Source: Romboutsia weinsteinii
GTDB taxonomy: Bacteria > Bacillota > Clostridia > Peptostreptococcales > Peptostreptococcaceae
Direction: 5' to 3'
Length of the DNA: 64,000 nucleotides
NCBI RefSeq assembly: GCF_002250835.2
Contig: NZ_NOJY02000005.1
Location: 98,536-162,535, forward strand
In this document: positions 25,789 to 35,452 of the stretch, one piece after another
Layout: every line of letters begins with the position of its first letter
Numbering within the stretch: the first letter of the stretch is position 1
Program-made: the position numbers and the translations under genes
The notes under the pieces: generated by a model
The model's input: the letters and a program-made list of their open reading frames with translations, nothing else
Told to the model about the DNA's origin: nothing
Database searches by the model: none

Positions 25789-25917
25789 AAAATCTCCCCC
25801 TTATAAGGTAATAGTAACTATAAAAAATAAAAAATTCAATTATAAATGGTAAAAAATGTATACTAAGATATTTGTATGACAATAATTACAAAAGAAACTT
25901 TTAATTAGGAGATTAAA
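25789..25917. promoter_or_regulatory. Divergent promoter region capA-like / yraN
   Basis: 129 bp of AT-rich DNA between divergent starts. It must hold both promoters. Candidate -10 elements are visible on both strands but none with a convincing -35. Confidence 0.4.
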
Positions 25918-26262
25918 ATGAATAATAAAGAAAAAGGTAATATAGGAGAGCGTATAGCATATCAATATTTATTATCTAAAGGAGCATTAGTACTAGAGAA
26001 TAACTATAGAATAAGGACTGGAGAAATAGATTTAATAGTTAAGCTAGACAATGAGCTAGTATTCGTAGAAGTCAAATCAAGAAGTAACTTAAAATACGGC
26101 TATCCAAGTGAATCCATAAACTATAATAAAATTAAAAAGATAACCAATACAGCAAAACATTATATACTTAAACATAATTTATATAATATTCCCATGAGAT
26201 TTGATGTTGTAGAAGTTTACTTTAAAGAAAATAAAGTTAATCATATTGTTAATGCTTTTTAA
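25918..26262 (+). CDS. YraN/UPF0102 family putative endonuclease
   Basis: A 114-aa protein with the Holliday-junction-resolvase-like nuclease fold: GNIGERIAYQYLLSKGALVLENNYR at residues 7-31, the catalytic-type residues in GEIDLIVKLDNELVFVEVKSR, and a C-terminal basic segment. The family is widespread, often beside rnhB, comM and dprA, but its biological role is unproven. The start ATG follows TAGGAGATTAAA. It begins the run yraN-comM-dprA-topA with gaps of 9-30 bp, probably one operon. Confidence 0.92.
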   Translation: MNNKEKGNIGERIAYQYLLSKGALVLENNYRIRTGEIDLIVKLDNELVFVEVKSRSNLKYGYPSESINYNKIKKITNTAKHYILKHNLYNIPMRFDVVEVYFKENKVNHIVNAF

Positions 26263-26274
26263 AAAGGAGTAAGT

Positions 26275-27816
26275 ATGCTAAGTATAATTAATTCAAGTAA
26301 TCTAATAGGTATAGAATCTTTTTTAGTAAAGGTAGAGATAGATATAACTAATGGAATACCAAGTTTTAATATTGTAGGACTTGCAAGTACTGAGATTAAA
26401 GAGGCTAGAGAAAGGGTCAAATCTGCAATATTAAATAGTGGATATAAGTTTCCTAATTCAAGAATTGTGGTCAATCTATCACCTGCAGATATGAAAAAAG
26501 AAGGTTCATTTTTTGACTTGCCTATATCCATAGGTATACTAAGGCAACATTTAAAAAAAGATGAAAATTATATTAATGAATCTATGTTTGTGGGAGAACT
26601 ATCCCTCGATGGAAAGATAAGAAAGGTAAGAGGTATACTACCTATAATAATAGGAGCGAAAGATGCTGGAATCAAAAGGATATTTGTTCCATTAGATAAT
26701 GTATTGGAAAGTTCCTTTATAGATGGTATAGATATAATACCAATACAAAGCTTAGAGGAATGTATAGGCTTTTTAAATGATAGTTTGACTATAAATATAG
26801 AAGAAAGGATTGAAAATAGAAAGTATATTACTGATAAAAATAAAGACAGTGACTATGAAGAAGATTTTGAAGATGTGAGAGGTAATTATTTTGTAAAAAG
26901 AGCTGCAGAAATAGCCGCAGCAGGAAATCATAATCTCTTAATGATTGGACCTCCGGGCTCTGGTAAAACAATGATTGCAAAAAGAATTAGGACCATATTA
27001 CCTGATATACAAAAGGATGAGATGATAGAGGTAAGTAAAATATATAGCGTATCAGGACTGATTGATGAAAATATAGGGATAATTAATAAAAGGCCATTTA
27101 GATCTCCTCATCATACATCTACAAGGCAAGCCTTAATTGGTGGAGGATATGATGCAAGGCCAGGAGAAGTTGTCTTAGCTCATAGAGGAGTTTTATTTTT
27201 AGACGAGATTGCAGAATTTGATAGGAGAATATTAGAGACCTTAAGGCAGCCGATTGAAGACAATCATATAAACATATCTAGAGTAAAACACAATCTAAAA
27301 TACCCATGTAATATACTCTTAGTTGGAGCAATGAATCCATGTCCTTGCGGGTATTATATGTCTGACAATGAATGCAAATGTAGAAGCTTTGAGATTAATA
27401 GATATATAAATAAAATCTCAGGTCCACTTTTAGACAGGTTTGATATATTTGTTGAAGTAAATTCAGTGTCATATGATGATATCCATCAACAGCAAAGTAG
27501 TGAGTCTTCTGAAAATATAAAATTAAGAGTAGAAAAAGCAAGAGATATGCAAAACAATAGATTTAAAAGTGATAGTATAGGCACTAATAATGAAATAAAT
27601 TCTTCTAAATTACTTAAGTTTTGCGATTTGAATGAAGATGCACTAAAAAAAACAAAATTAATTTTCGATAAATATAAATTAAGCAATAGAAGTTATAGTA
27701 AGCTACTAAAACTTTCGAGAACCATTGCTGATTTAGATATGTGTAAGGAAGTAGAGTCAAAGCATATTATAGAAGCTTTTTCCTTTAGAAAAGCTTATTA
27801 TACTTACTTTAAATAG
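26275..27816 (+). CDS. comM: YifB/ComM family Mg-chelatase-like AAA ATPase
   Basis: The 513-aa protein has an N-terminal Lon-like/ChlI domain (FNIVGLASTEIKEARERVKSAI), an AAA module with Walker A GPPGSGKTMIAKR near residue 225, Walker B FLDEIAEF and the HRGVLF segment, a four-Cys zinc motif (CPCGYY, CKC), and a C-terminal helical domain. In gamma-proteobacteria ComM is a helicase promoting branch migration during transformation. In Firmicutes the role is inferred from homology. It lies 12 bp after yraN and 9 bp before dprA. Confidence 0.92.
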   Translation: MLSIINSSNLIGIESFLVKVEIDITNGIPSFNIVGLASTEIKEARERVKSAILNSGYKFPNSRIVVNLSPADMKKEGSFFDLPISIGILRQHLKKDENYINESMFVGELSLDGKIRKVRGILPIIIGAKDAGIKRIFVPLDNVLESSFIDGIDIIPIQSLEECIGFLNDSLTINIEERIENRKYITDKNKDSDYEEDFEDVRGNYFVKRAAEIAAAGNHNLLMIGPPGSGKTMIAKRIRTILPDIQKDEMIEVSKIYSVSGLIDENIGIINKRPFRSPHHTSTRQALIGGGYDARPGEVVLAHRGVLFLDEIAEFDRRILETLRQPIEDNHINISRVKHNLKYPCNILLVGAMNPCPCGYYMSDNECKCRSFEINRYINKISGPLLDRFDIFVEVNSVSYDDIHQQQSSESSENIKLRVEKARDMQNNRFKSDSIGTNNEINSSKLLKFCDLNEDALKKTKLIFDKYKLSNRSYSKLLKLSRTIADLDMCKEVESKHIIEAFSFRKAYYTYFK

Positions 27817-27825
27817 AGGTGAATT

Positions 27826-28926
27826 ATGGAAAGTAAAGATATATATTTGTGGTTGAAATCAATGACTGGAATGACTAATAGAGTCATTGAAAATATAGCA
27901 AAAAACATAGGTGATATTGAAAATCTATTTGACATTTCTGATAAGGAAATATATAATTTGGAAAATATAAATTTAAATATTAAGGAAAATATAGTAAAAT
28001 ATAAAAGTCATTCTTATTTAGACAATATAAAAGAAGAACTATACAAAAAAGATGTGAAGTATGTATCCATTGCAGACAAAGACTATCCTTCTAATTTAAA
28101 GTACATACATAATGCTCCAAAGTTATTATTTTACAAAGGGAATTTAAGTATTGCGAGTAGTGATTTGAAGATAGCTATGGTAGGATCTAGAAAGCCTACA
28201 GCATATGGAATAAACTCAGCTAAAACTATAAGTAAACAATTATCAAATGAAGGTGTTAATATAATAAGTGGTTTAGCTATTGGTATTGACTCATATTCTC
28301 ATGAAGGATGTATGCTTGGGAACTCAAAGACTATAGCAGTATTCGGATCTTCCGTAGATAATCCCTTACCAAGAAAAAATGTAAATCTATCAAATAAAAT
28401 TCTAGATAATGGAGGATTAATATTATCAGAGTATAATATTAATTCAGTAGTGATTCCTTCAAACTTCCCAAGTAGAAATAGAATTATAAGTGGAATAAGC
28501 GATGGAGTGATTGTTGTAGAAGCTGCAAGTAAAAGTGGAGCTCTTATTACAGTAGAATTTGCTTTGGAACAAGGCAAAAACGTTTTCGCGGTTCCTGGAA
28601 ATATAAATTCAGAGATGAGCAGAGGTTGTCATAAAATTATAAAAGAAGGGGCAAAACTAATAGAAAATACGGAAGATATTTTAAATGAATATAATATAAT
28701 TAGTATTAATAGTGAAGAAATTGGTAAAAACTATGATAATATAGAATTAAATGCACAAACTATCAAAATAATAGAAGCAATAAAACACGAGGGTTGTGTT
28801 AATATAGATAGTATCTGTGATTACACTGGACTGGGAATAAAGTCAGTAAATGCCATATTAGGAGAACTAACATTAAATGATATAGTTTTAGAATTAAATA
28901 ATAAAACATACAGTTTAAATGTATAA
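27826..28926 (+). CDS. dprA: DNA-processing protein DprA
   Basis: It loads RecA on incoming single-stranded DNA during transformation and is also kept in non-competent clostridia. The 366-aa protein has an N-terminal helical (SAM-like) region, the Rossmann core with MVGSRKPTAYG, SGLAIGIDSYSH, AVFGSSVD, SEYNI, FPSRNRIISGISDGVIVVEA and KSGALITVEFALEQGKNVFAVPGN, and a C-terminal winged-helix domain (about 305-366). It forms a DNA-processing gene group with comM and yraN. topA follows 30 bp downstream. Confidence 0.95.
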   Translation: MESKDIYLWLKSMTGMTNRVIENIAKNIGDIENLFDISDKEIYNLENINLNIKENIVKYKSHSYLDNIKEELYKKDVKYVSIADKDYPSNLKYIHNAPKLLFYKGNLSIASSDLKIAMVGSRKPTAYGINSAKTISKQLSNEGVNIISGLAIGIDSYSHEGCMLGNSKTIAVFGSSVDNPLPRKNVNLSNKILDNGGLILSEYNINSVVIPSNFPSRNRIISGISDGVIVVEAASKSGALITVEFALEQGKNVFAVPGNINSEMSRGCHKIIKEGAKLIENTEDILNEYNIISINSEEIGKNYDNIELNAQTIKIIEAIKHEGCVNIDSICDYTGLGIKSVNAILGELTLNDIVLELNNKTYSLNV

Positions 28927-28956
28927 ATAACATAAGTAGTGGGGGTGTATGGTTGT

Positions 28957-31065
28957 ATGGCCAAAACATTAGTCATCGTTGAGTCGCCAGCAAAAGCTAA
29001 AACCATAGAAAAGTTTTTGGGAAAAAGCCATTATACAGTAAAGGCTTCAGTTGGACACGTTAGAGACTTACCTAAAAGTAAATTAGGTGTGGATATAGAA
29101 AATAATTTTGAGCCTCAATATATAAACATAAGAGGTAAAGGCGATGTAATAAAGGAATTAAAAAAAGAAGCAAAAAAATCTAAGCAAGTGTATCTAGCAA
29201 CCGATCCAGATAGAGAGGGTGAAGCTATATCTTGGCACTTAGCTCATATCCTTGGATTAGATGAAACACAGGATTGTAGAATTGAATTTAATGAAATAAC
29301 AAAAGAAGCAATAAAAAAGGCTATAAAAAGCCCTAGACACATAGATATAAATACTGTTGATGCTCAACAAGCAAGAAGAGTATTAGATAGACTTCTAGGG
29401 TATCAAATAAGTCCAATACTTTGGGAAAAGGTAAGAAAAGGACTTAGTGCAGGTAGGGTACAATCTGTAACAACTAAATTAATCTGTGACAAAGAAAAAG
29501 AAATAGAAGCTTTTGAGCCTAAAGAATATTGGACTATCGATTTAGAGGCAAAAACAGAAAAGAATAAAGATATAACGCTGAAATTTTATGGAAAAGATAA
29601 TAAAAAGCTTGAGCTAGACAATGAGCAAATGGTAAATGAGATATTGGAACAAATAAAAGATAAAGATATAGTAGTTGAAAATATTGAATCTAAATCTAGA
29701 AGAAAATCAGCTCCAAAACCATTTACTACAAGTATGATTCAACAAGAAGCTGCAAATAAATTATCTTTTACAACTAAGAAAACTATGATGATAGCTCAAG
29801 AATTATACGAAGGTATAGATATCTCTGGAGAAGGTACTGTAGGTCTTATATCTTACATAAGAACAGATTCAAAGAGAATATCAGAAGAAGCTAAAGAAAA
29901 GTCTAAGGAATATATATTAGAAGCTCTAGGAGAAAATTATTATAAAAATGCTCCAGAGAAAAAAGAAAATAAAGATGCTAAAAAAGTACAAGATGCCCAT
30001 GAAGCAATAAGGCCAACTTCTGTTACAAGAACTCCAGATAGTATAAAGAGTTCTTTGAGTAAAGATCAATTTAAGTTGTATAACTTAATTTGGAGACGAT
30101 TCGTTGCAAGTCAAATGGAAGACTCTGTATTTGATATATTAAATGTTGAGTGTAGAGTAGGAAGTGTGTTGTTTAAAGCAACTGGATCTAAGATGAAGTT
30201 TGATGGATATACGAAAATATATAATTTTAGTGACAGAGAAGATAAAATATTACCAAATATAAGTAAAGGCGATGTACTTAAGTCTGAAGATATATTACCA
30301 ATACAGCACTTTACTCAACCGCCAGCAAGATATACAGAGGCTAGCTTAGTAAAAACATTAGAAGAGCTAGGAATAGGTAGACCTAGTACTTATGCTCCGA
30401 CAATAGCAACAGTACTAAACCGAGAATATGTAGAGAAGCAAGGAACTAGTTTATGTCCGACAGAATTAGGGATAATAGTAACAAATATATTAGAAAGTAA
30501 TTTCAATAAGTTTATAGATGTTGATTTTACAGCTCAAATGGAAAATAAACTAGATAGTATAGAAGAGGGTAATATTGAGTGGAAAGAAGTAGTATCTGAA
30601 ACATATGCACCTCTAAAGGAAGCTATTGAAAAAGCAATAGAAAGTATAGAAAAAATCAACATGGATCAAGAAACTGATGAGATATGTGAAAATTGTGGAT
30701 TGAATATGGTAATAAAACATGGTAGATTCGGTAAATTTATGGCATGTAAAAATTATCCAGAATGTAAAACTACAAAACCGATAGTAAATAAGGTTGGAGT
30801 AAAATGTCCAAAATGTGGAGAAGGAGATATTATCCTTAGAAAATCTAAAAGAGGTAAGGCTTTTTATGGTTGTTCTAACTATCCAAATTGTGATTTTGTA
30901 GCTTGGAATAAGCCTACAGGAGACATGTGTGATGACTGTGGGTCATATATGGTAGAGAAGGTAACTAAGTCTGAAACTAAGGTGGTATGCTCTAATAAAG
31001 ACTGCAAGAAAGAACAGGAAAAGAAACTAGAAGAAGATGGAAAAATTTCAATTGACGAAAAATAG
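28957..31065 (+). CDS. topA: DNA topoisomerase I
   Basis: A type IA topoisomerase relaxing negative supercoils. The 702-aa protein starts with MAKTLVIVESPAKAKTIEKF (TOPRIM). DPDREGEAI is the acidic metal site, and the active-site Tyr lies in LISYIRTDS near residue 300. Three C-terminal zinc fingers follow (CENC...C, CPKC...C, CDDC...C, about residues 575-690). The ATG at 28957 follows GGGGGTG. The upstream in-frame GTG at 28939 would give an unlikely six-residue extension. Confidence 0.97.
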   Translation: MAKTLVIVESPAKAKTIEKFLGKSHYTVKASVGHVRDLPKSKLGVDIENNFEPQYINIRGKGDVIKELKKEAKKSKQVYLATDPDREGEAISWHLAHILGLDETQDCRIEFNEITKEAIKKAIKSPRHIDINTVDAQQARRVLDRLLGYQISPILWEKVRKGLSAGRVQSVTTKLICDKEKEIEAFEPKEYWTIDLEAKTEKNKDITLKFYGKDNKKLELDNEQMVNEILEQIKDKDIVVENIESKSRRKSAPKPFTTSMIQQEAANKLSFTTKKTMMIAQELYEGIDISGEGTVGLISYIRTDSKRISEEAKEKSKEYILEALGENYYKNAPEKKENKDAKKVQDAHEAIRPTSVTRTPDSIKSSLSKDQFKLYNLIWRRFVASQMEDSVFDILNVECRVGSVLFKATGSKMKFDGYTKIYNFSDREDKILPNISKGDVLKSEDILPIQHFTQPPARYTEASLVKTLEELGIGRPSTYAPTIATVLNREYVEKQGTSLCPTELGIIVTNILESNFNKFIDVDFTAQMENKLDSIEEGNIEWKEVVSETYAPLKEAIEKAIESIEKINMDQETDEICENCGLNMVIKHGRFGKFMACKNYPECKTTKPIVNKVGVKCPKCGEGDIILRKSKRGKAFYGCSNYPNCDFVAWNKPTGDMCDDCGSYMVEKVTKSETKVVCSNKDCKKEQEKKLEEDGKISIDEK

Positions 31066-31250
31066 CGAAAGTTGGAAAAAGTTTTCTAATTATATTGAAA
31101 AAGCTTGAAAACTATGATAATATTTCTAGTGCACCATTTATGTAAATAAAAAAAGTTTTTTATTGTAATATAAATTGTAGAATAAAGTAGGCAAAAATGT
31201 TAATAGCTAACTGCTATTAAAACTTAGGTTTCAAGAGGAGATGATTACAA
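31066..31250 (+). promoter_or_regulatory. Intergenic region upstream of codY
   Basis: AT-rich, holding the inverted repeat AGTTTTC (31080-31086) / GAAAACT (31107-31113). No clear terminator for topA and no convincing -35/-10 pair could be picked. An autoregulatory CodY site was looked for but no good match was found. Confidence 0.35.
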
Positions 31251-32036
31251 ATGGCTAGCGAAGTGTTACAAAAAACTAGAAGGATTAATAAAACTTTACA
31301 AGCTAATAGTGGAAGCAACGTATCTTTCGATTTATTAGCTGGAGCCTTAGGAGAAGTATTAGAATCTAATGCTTATATAATGAGTAGTAAAGGAAAAGTA
31401 CTAGGTCTTCATCTTAATGATATAGAAGATAGCTCTGTTGTAGAAGATGAATCAACTAAGCAAAAGAGATTCCCAGATGAATATACTAAGAACGTATTAA
31501 AAATTAATGATACATTAGAAAACTTAACTGGAGAAAACTTATTAGAAGTATTTCCTTCTGAACATGCAAACATTCAAAAGTATACAACAATAGTTCCTAT
31601 ATTAGGCAGTGGTCAAAGACTTGGTACATTAGTATTATCAAGATACAATGATCAATATAATGATGATGATTTAGTCATAGCTGAATATAGTGCAACAGTT
31701 GTAGGTATAGAAATATTAAGAGCTATAGGCGAAGAATTAGAAGTAGAAATGAGAAAGAAAGCTGTAGTACAAATGGCTATAGGGACATTATCATATTCTG
31801 AATTAGAAGCTGTAGAGCATATATTTGAAGAATTAGATGGAAGAGAAGGACTACTTGTTGCAAGTAAAATAGCTGATAGAGTTGGAATAACTAGATCAGT
31901 TATAGTAAATGCACTTAGAAAGTTTGAAAGTGCGGGAGTTATAGAATCAAGATCGTTAGGTATGAAGGGGACGCACATAAAGATACTTAATGATAAGCTA
32001 ACAGAAGAACTTCAAAAGTTAAAAAACAACCAATAG
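31251..32036 (+). CDS. codY: Global transcriptional repressor CodY
   Basis: A GTP- and branched-chain-amino-acid-sensing repressor of nutrition, toxin and sporulation genes. The 261-aa protein has the N-terminal GAF domain (about residues 1-150, with the isoleucine-binding region near 60-130) and a C-terminal winged helix with [21 protein letters not shown] (about 203-223) and GTHIKILN. The ATG follows AGAGGAGATGATTAC. It lies after topA, as in related genomes. A predicted target in this window is brnQ. Confidence 0.97.
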   Translation: MASEVLQKTRRINKTLQANSGSNVSFDLLAGALGEVLESNAYIMSSKGKVLGLHLNDIEDSSVVEDESTKQKRFPDEYTKNVLKINDTLENLTGENLLEVFPSEHANIQKYTTIVPILGSGQRLGTLVLSRYNDQYNDDDLVIAEYSATVVGIEILRAIGEELEVEMRKKAVVQMAIGTLSYSELEAVEHIFEELDGREGLLVASKIADRVGITRSVIVNALRKFESAGVIESRSLGMKGTHIKILNDKLTEELQKLKNNQ

Positions 32037-32052
32037 AATAAATTGTATGTTT

Positions 32053-32085
32053 AAGGTATCTATATTAAAATATAGATACCTTTTT
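32053..32085 (+). terminator. Terminator after codY
   Basis: Perfect 12-bp arms AAGGTATCTATA / TATAGATACCTT followed by TTT. Confidence 0.9.
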
Positions 32086-32134
32086 ATAGTTTTGGTATAA
32101 AATAATAAATATAAATATAGAGAGGAGTGTAAAT

Positions 32135-33397
32135 ATGCCTTTAGCTGATAAAATAAGACCAACTAAAATAGATGAAGTGATAGGTCAAAGTCATATAATT
32201 GGGAGAAATAAAGTGCTTACAAAGATCTTGGAATCACCATTTTTACCTAATATGATATTTTTTGGACCTCCAGGAGTAGGAAAGACTACTGTAGCAGAGA
32301 TAGTAGCAAAGTATAGCAGTAAGACTTTTTATAAAATAAATGCAACAAATTCATCATTAGAAGATATTAAAAGAGTTGTATCAGAATTAGAACATATTAA
32401 TAATATAAATGGGGTTTTGTTATACATAGATGAAATTCAAAGTTTTAATAAAAAACAACAGCAATCTATACTTGAGTTTATGGAAAATGGAAAAATTACT
32501 TTAATCGCAAGTACTACAGAAAATCCATATCACTATGTGTATAAAGCCTTGTTAAGCAGATCAACAGTATTTGAATTTAAGTTATTAGAAAAGAATGAAG
32601 TAGTAAGAGGACTAACAAGAGCAATAGAAATATTAAAAGAAGAAAGTTTTATGGATTTAGAATATACTAATGAGGCGCTTGAAGATATTGCTACTATATC
32701 AGATGGAGATATGAGAAGGGCGTTAAATATATTAGAGGTAGCAGTGTATGCTACTAGACCTAATAAAGATAACATAGTTATTGTAGATTCAGATTCAATA
32801 AAACAATCTACATTTAAAAAAATACTTAACTTTGATAAAGATGGAGATAGTCATTATGATATATTAAGTGCATTTCAAAAGTCTATAAGAGGAAGTGATC
32901 CCCAAGCTTCTATGCATTATTTAGCTAGGCTAATAAAAGGAGAGGATTTAATAAGTATATGTAGAAGACTTTTAGTAATAGCTTGTGAGGATATAGGTCT
33001 TGCATATCCAAATGCAATAACAATAGTTAAATCGTGTGTAGATGCAGCTATGCAAGTAGGATTTCCAGAGGCTAGAATACCACTGGCACAAGCTACGTTA
33101 TTATTAGCAACATCTCCAAAATCAAACTCTGCATGTATGGCAATAGAAAAGGCACTTCAAGAGTTAGATGAGGAGTTTATAAAAGATATACCTATACATA
33201 TAAAGGATGCTCATTACTCTGGAGCAAAAGACTTGGGTAGAGGTAGTGAGTATCTATATCCTCATAACTATAAAAATCATTATGTAAAACAACAATATCT
33301 TCCTGACAGTATTAAAGATAGTATATATTACACTCCACAAGAAAATAAAACAGAACAAAATATAAAAGCATATTTAGATTATATAAATAAATTTTAG
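32135..33397 (+). CDS. rarA: Replication-associated recombination protein A (RarA/MgsA)
   Basis: A clamp-loader-related AAA ATPase acting at stalled replication forks. The 420-aa protein has PLADKIRPTKIDEVIGQSHIIG at the N-terminus, Walker A FGPPGVGKTT near residue 45, Walker B LLYIDEIQSFNK, sensor 1 STTENP, sensor 2 DGDMRRALN, and the C-terminal tetramerisation domain containing ICRRLLVIACEDIGLAYPNA. The ATG follows GAGGAGTG. It appears to be transcribed on its own after the codY terminator. Confidence 0.95.
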   Translation: MPLADKIRPTKIDEVIGQSHIIGRNKVLTKILESPFLPNMIFFGPPGVGKTTVAEIVAKYSSKTFYKINATNSSLEDIKRVVSELEHINNINGVLLYIDEIQSFNKKQQQSILEFMENGKITLIASTTENPYHYVYKALLSRSTVFEFKLLEKNEVVRGLTRAIEILKEESFMDLEYTNEALEDIATISDGDMRRALNILEVAVYATRPNKDNIVIVDSDSIKQSTFKKILNFDKDGDSHYDILSAFQKSIRGSDPQASMHYLARLIKGEDLISICRRLLVIACEDIGLAYPNAITIVKSCVDAAMQVGFPEARIPLAQATLLLATSPKSNSACMAIEKALQELDEEFIKDIPIHIKDAHYSGAKDLGRGSEYLYPHNYKNHYVKQQYLPDSIKDSIYYTPQENKTEQNIKAYLDYINKF

Positions 33398-33412
33398 TTA
33401 TATACTTTGATG

Positions 33413-33440
33413 ATTACTATAATATATATAATATAGTAAT
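33413..33440 (+). terminator. Weak AT-rich hairpin after rarA
   Basis: ATTACTAT (33413-33420) pairs with ATAGTAAT (33433-33440), the inner part is AT-only, and TATTTTAAG follows. It is a possible weak terminator. Confidence 0.4.
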
Positions 33441-33472
33441 TATTTTAAGTTTCATATTCAGGGGGAAGTTTT

Positions 33473-34255
33473 ATGATTATAAAGCTTAATAGAGCTTATC
33501 ATGAGAGGGTATTAAAATATTTAGAAGAGGATCCAGAGTTTAATTTATTTATTATCGGAGATATAGATAGATACGGATACGATAATTATTTTTTAAATCT
33601 TTGGGCGGAAATAAATGAAAGAGGGGAAATTGAAGGAGTACTACTTAAATATTTTGAGTATTTAATATTTCATTCAAGGGATAGTTGTAACTTAGATGGA
33701 TTTTGTAGATTAATCAAAACTATGAACTATTTAGAAATTAGTGGCAAGGCAGAATCAGTAGAACGAATATCTAGAAGGTTAGGATTAGAGAAAAGAAGAG
33801 TTGTGCATTTCTGCAGATTAACAAATGGAAACAATCTTTTAATGAGCAGAAATAGCAAAATTAAAGTTAAAAAAATTAGATTTGGAAATCTTAATAAAAT
33901 CGTAAAACTTTATGAGTCTATTAATGAATTTGAAAATACTAATACAGAAAGTATTAAAAATGGACTTAGAACAGGGCGAGGATACTGTATAGAGATAAAT
34001 AAACAAGTAATAGCAATGGCAAAGAGTACATCGGAGAATAGGACTCATGCAATGATAGTTGGAGTAGGGACACATCCAAACTATAGAAATAGAGGATTTG
34101 CAACAAAATGTATAGTAAAAATATGCAGAGAACTCCTTAAAGAAAGAAAGATACCTTGCCTATTTTATGACAACGAAGAAGCTGGAAAGATATATCATAA
34201 ACTTGGATTTGAAGAAATTGGAGAATGGATGATATATTATAAATCAAAATTATAA
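33473..34255 (+). CDS. GNAT family N-acetyltransferase
   Basis: A 260-aa protein with an N-terminal half resembling the first domain of two-domain GNAT proteins (residues 1-120, PEFNLFIIGDIDRYGYD) and a C-terminal acetyltransferase domain: AMIVGVGTHPNYRNRGFATKCIVKICREL carries the acetyl-CoA pyrophosphate loop (R/Q-x-x-G-x-A type), and AGKIYHKLGFEEIGEWMIYY is the usual terminal strand. The substrate cannot be predicted. The ATG follows AGGGGGAAG. It is monocistronic between rarA and the ROK kinase. Confidence 0.85.
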   Translation: MIIKLNRAYHERVLKYLEEDPEFNLFIIGDIDRYGYDNYFLNLWAEINERGEIEGVLLKYFEYLIFHSRDSCNLDGFCRLIKTMNYLEISGKAESVERISRRLGLEKRRVVHFCRLTNGNNLLMSRNSKIKVKKIRFGNLNKIVKLYESINEFENTNTESIKNGLRTGRGYCIEINKQVIAMAKSTSENRTHAMIVGVGTHPNYRNRGFATKCIVKICRELLKERKIPCLFYDNEEAGKIYHKLGFEEIGEWMIYYKSKL

Positions 34256-34343
34256 TAAAATTAAAATATTAGATAGTGAAAAATTTAATTATTTAAGGTA
34301 TAATTTTTATTATAAAAAATAACAAAAGTTTTCAGGAGGCAGA

Positions 34344-35276
34344 ATGTATACTATTGGGATTGATGTGGGAGGAACTAGCATAAAAGCTGGATTAGTTAGA
34401 GAGGGAAAAATTATCTATAAATGCAGTAAGGATACTGATAGATTAGGTGGAGCTGATAAGTTAGTAGAAGATATAGCATATGTAGTAGATGAGATAATGA
34501 AGTCTAATGAAATAACTAAGGAAGAGATAAAAAGTATAGGGGTAGGAATACCAGGTGTAGTTGCAAAGAGTGGAGAAGTTACGTGTGTAAATCTTGGCTT
34601 AAAAAATGAATTATTATCTAAGAAGATTCAAGATAAATTTGAAAATATAAAAGTAGTAGTAGAAAATGATGCTACAGTAGCTGCTGTAGCTGAGCATGAG
34701 TATGGAAGTATGAAAGGTTATGATATAGGAGTGATGCTTACTCTAGGAACTGGAGTAGGTGGAGGGATAATCATAAATGGTAAACCATTTTCAGGTGCTC
34801 ATGGTGTAGGTTCAGAGCTTGGTCATGTAATGATATCTAGTAATTACTATGATTGCAACTGTGGAAATAATGGATGCTTTGAAACATTCTGTTCTGCAAC
34901 AGCAATAATAAAGTATGCTCAAAAATTAATAAGTGAAAATAGAGAAAGTATAATATTAGGATATGCAGAGAACAACATAAAAAATATAACTGCAAGAATG
35001 GTATTTGATGCTTATAGAGAAGAAGATAGTGTTGCAGGAGAAGTTGTTAATAGATTTAAAAAATATCTAGCAATGGGAATAGTAAGTATAATACACTCTA
35101 TAGATCCTGAAGTTATATCTATAGGTGGAGGGGTATCAAATGCAAGTGATATTGTATTAGATGGTTTATCACAGATGGTTAATGACAATGTAATATTCAA
35201 TGGTGCAGGAATACCTGATATAGTAATAGCAGAATTTAAAAATGATGCAGGTATATTAGGGGCGTCTGCTCTTTAA
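34344..35276 (+). CDS. ROK family sugar kinase (glucokinase-like)
   Basis: A 310-aa cytosolic kinase with the ATP phosphate-1 motif GIDVGGTSIKAGLV at residues 4-17, phosphate-2 LGTGVGGGIIINGKPFSGAHGVGSELGH with the catalytic Asp supplied by VVENDATVAA, and the ROK zinc motif CNCGNNGCFE near residue 172. The lack of an N-terminal DNA-binding domain argues for an enzyme rather than an Xyl repressor. Glucose is the most likely substrate, and ManNAc or fructose is possible. It has its own terminator. Confidence 0.9.
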   Translation: MYTIGIDVGGTSIKAGLVREGKIIYKCSKDTDRLGGADKLVEDIAYVVDEIMKSNEITKEEIKSIGVGIPGVVAKSGEVTCVNLGLKNELLSKKIQDKFENIKVVVENDATVAAVAEHEYGSMKGYDIGVMLTLGTGVGGGIIINGKPFSGAHGVGSELGHVMISSNYYDCNCGNNGCFETFCSATAIIKYAQKLISENRESIILGYAENNIKNITARMVFDAYREEDSVAGEVVNRFKKYLAMGIVSIIHSIDPEVISIGGGVSNASDIVLDGLSQMVNDNVIFNGAGIPDIVIAEFKNDAGILGASAL

Positions 35277-35296
35277 AAAAATATATTAAAAAGTAT

Positions 35297-35346
35297 AACT
35301 AGTGGGTATATATAAAATATTCACTAGTTTTTTATTTTAGATAAAT
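35297..35346 (+). terminator. Terminator after the ROK kinase gene
   Basis: AACTAGTG (35297-35304) and CACTAGTT (35332-35339), an AT-rich loop, then TTTTTATTTT. Confidence 0.75.
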
Positions 35347-35401
35347 AATAATGAAAATATATAGATTTTTAATCAATAGATATAAAAAAATAATTAGATT
35401 T

Positions 35402-35426
35402 AATCTCGACAAAAATACTTGGAATT
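35402..35426 (+). promoter_or_regulatory. Distal IscR-type operator
   Basis: Holds CTCGACAAAAATACTTGG (35405-35422), which differs at 3 of 18 positions from the proximal site, 26 nt centre to centre. The arrangement C-YY-GACA-N5-ACTT-GG follows the E. coli type 1 IscR site layout. Confidence 0.5.
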
Positions 35427-35427
35427 A

Positions 35428-35452
35428 AATCTTGACAAAAAAACTCGGGTAT
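35428..35452 (+). promoter_or_regulatory. Proximal IscR-type operator
   Basis: CTTGACAAAAAAACTCGG (35431-35448) followed by GTAT fits the type 1 IscR layout (S-YY-GACT-N5-AGTC-RR-S-TAT) with a few mismatches. It covers the -35 and spacer of the iscR promoter, as expected for autorepression. Confidence 0.6.

Noticed and set aside
31066..31250. Autoregulatory CodY box upstream of codY
   Set aside because: No 15-mer with three or fewer mismatches could be found by eye.
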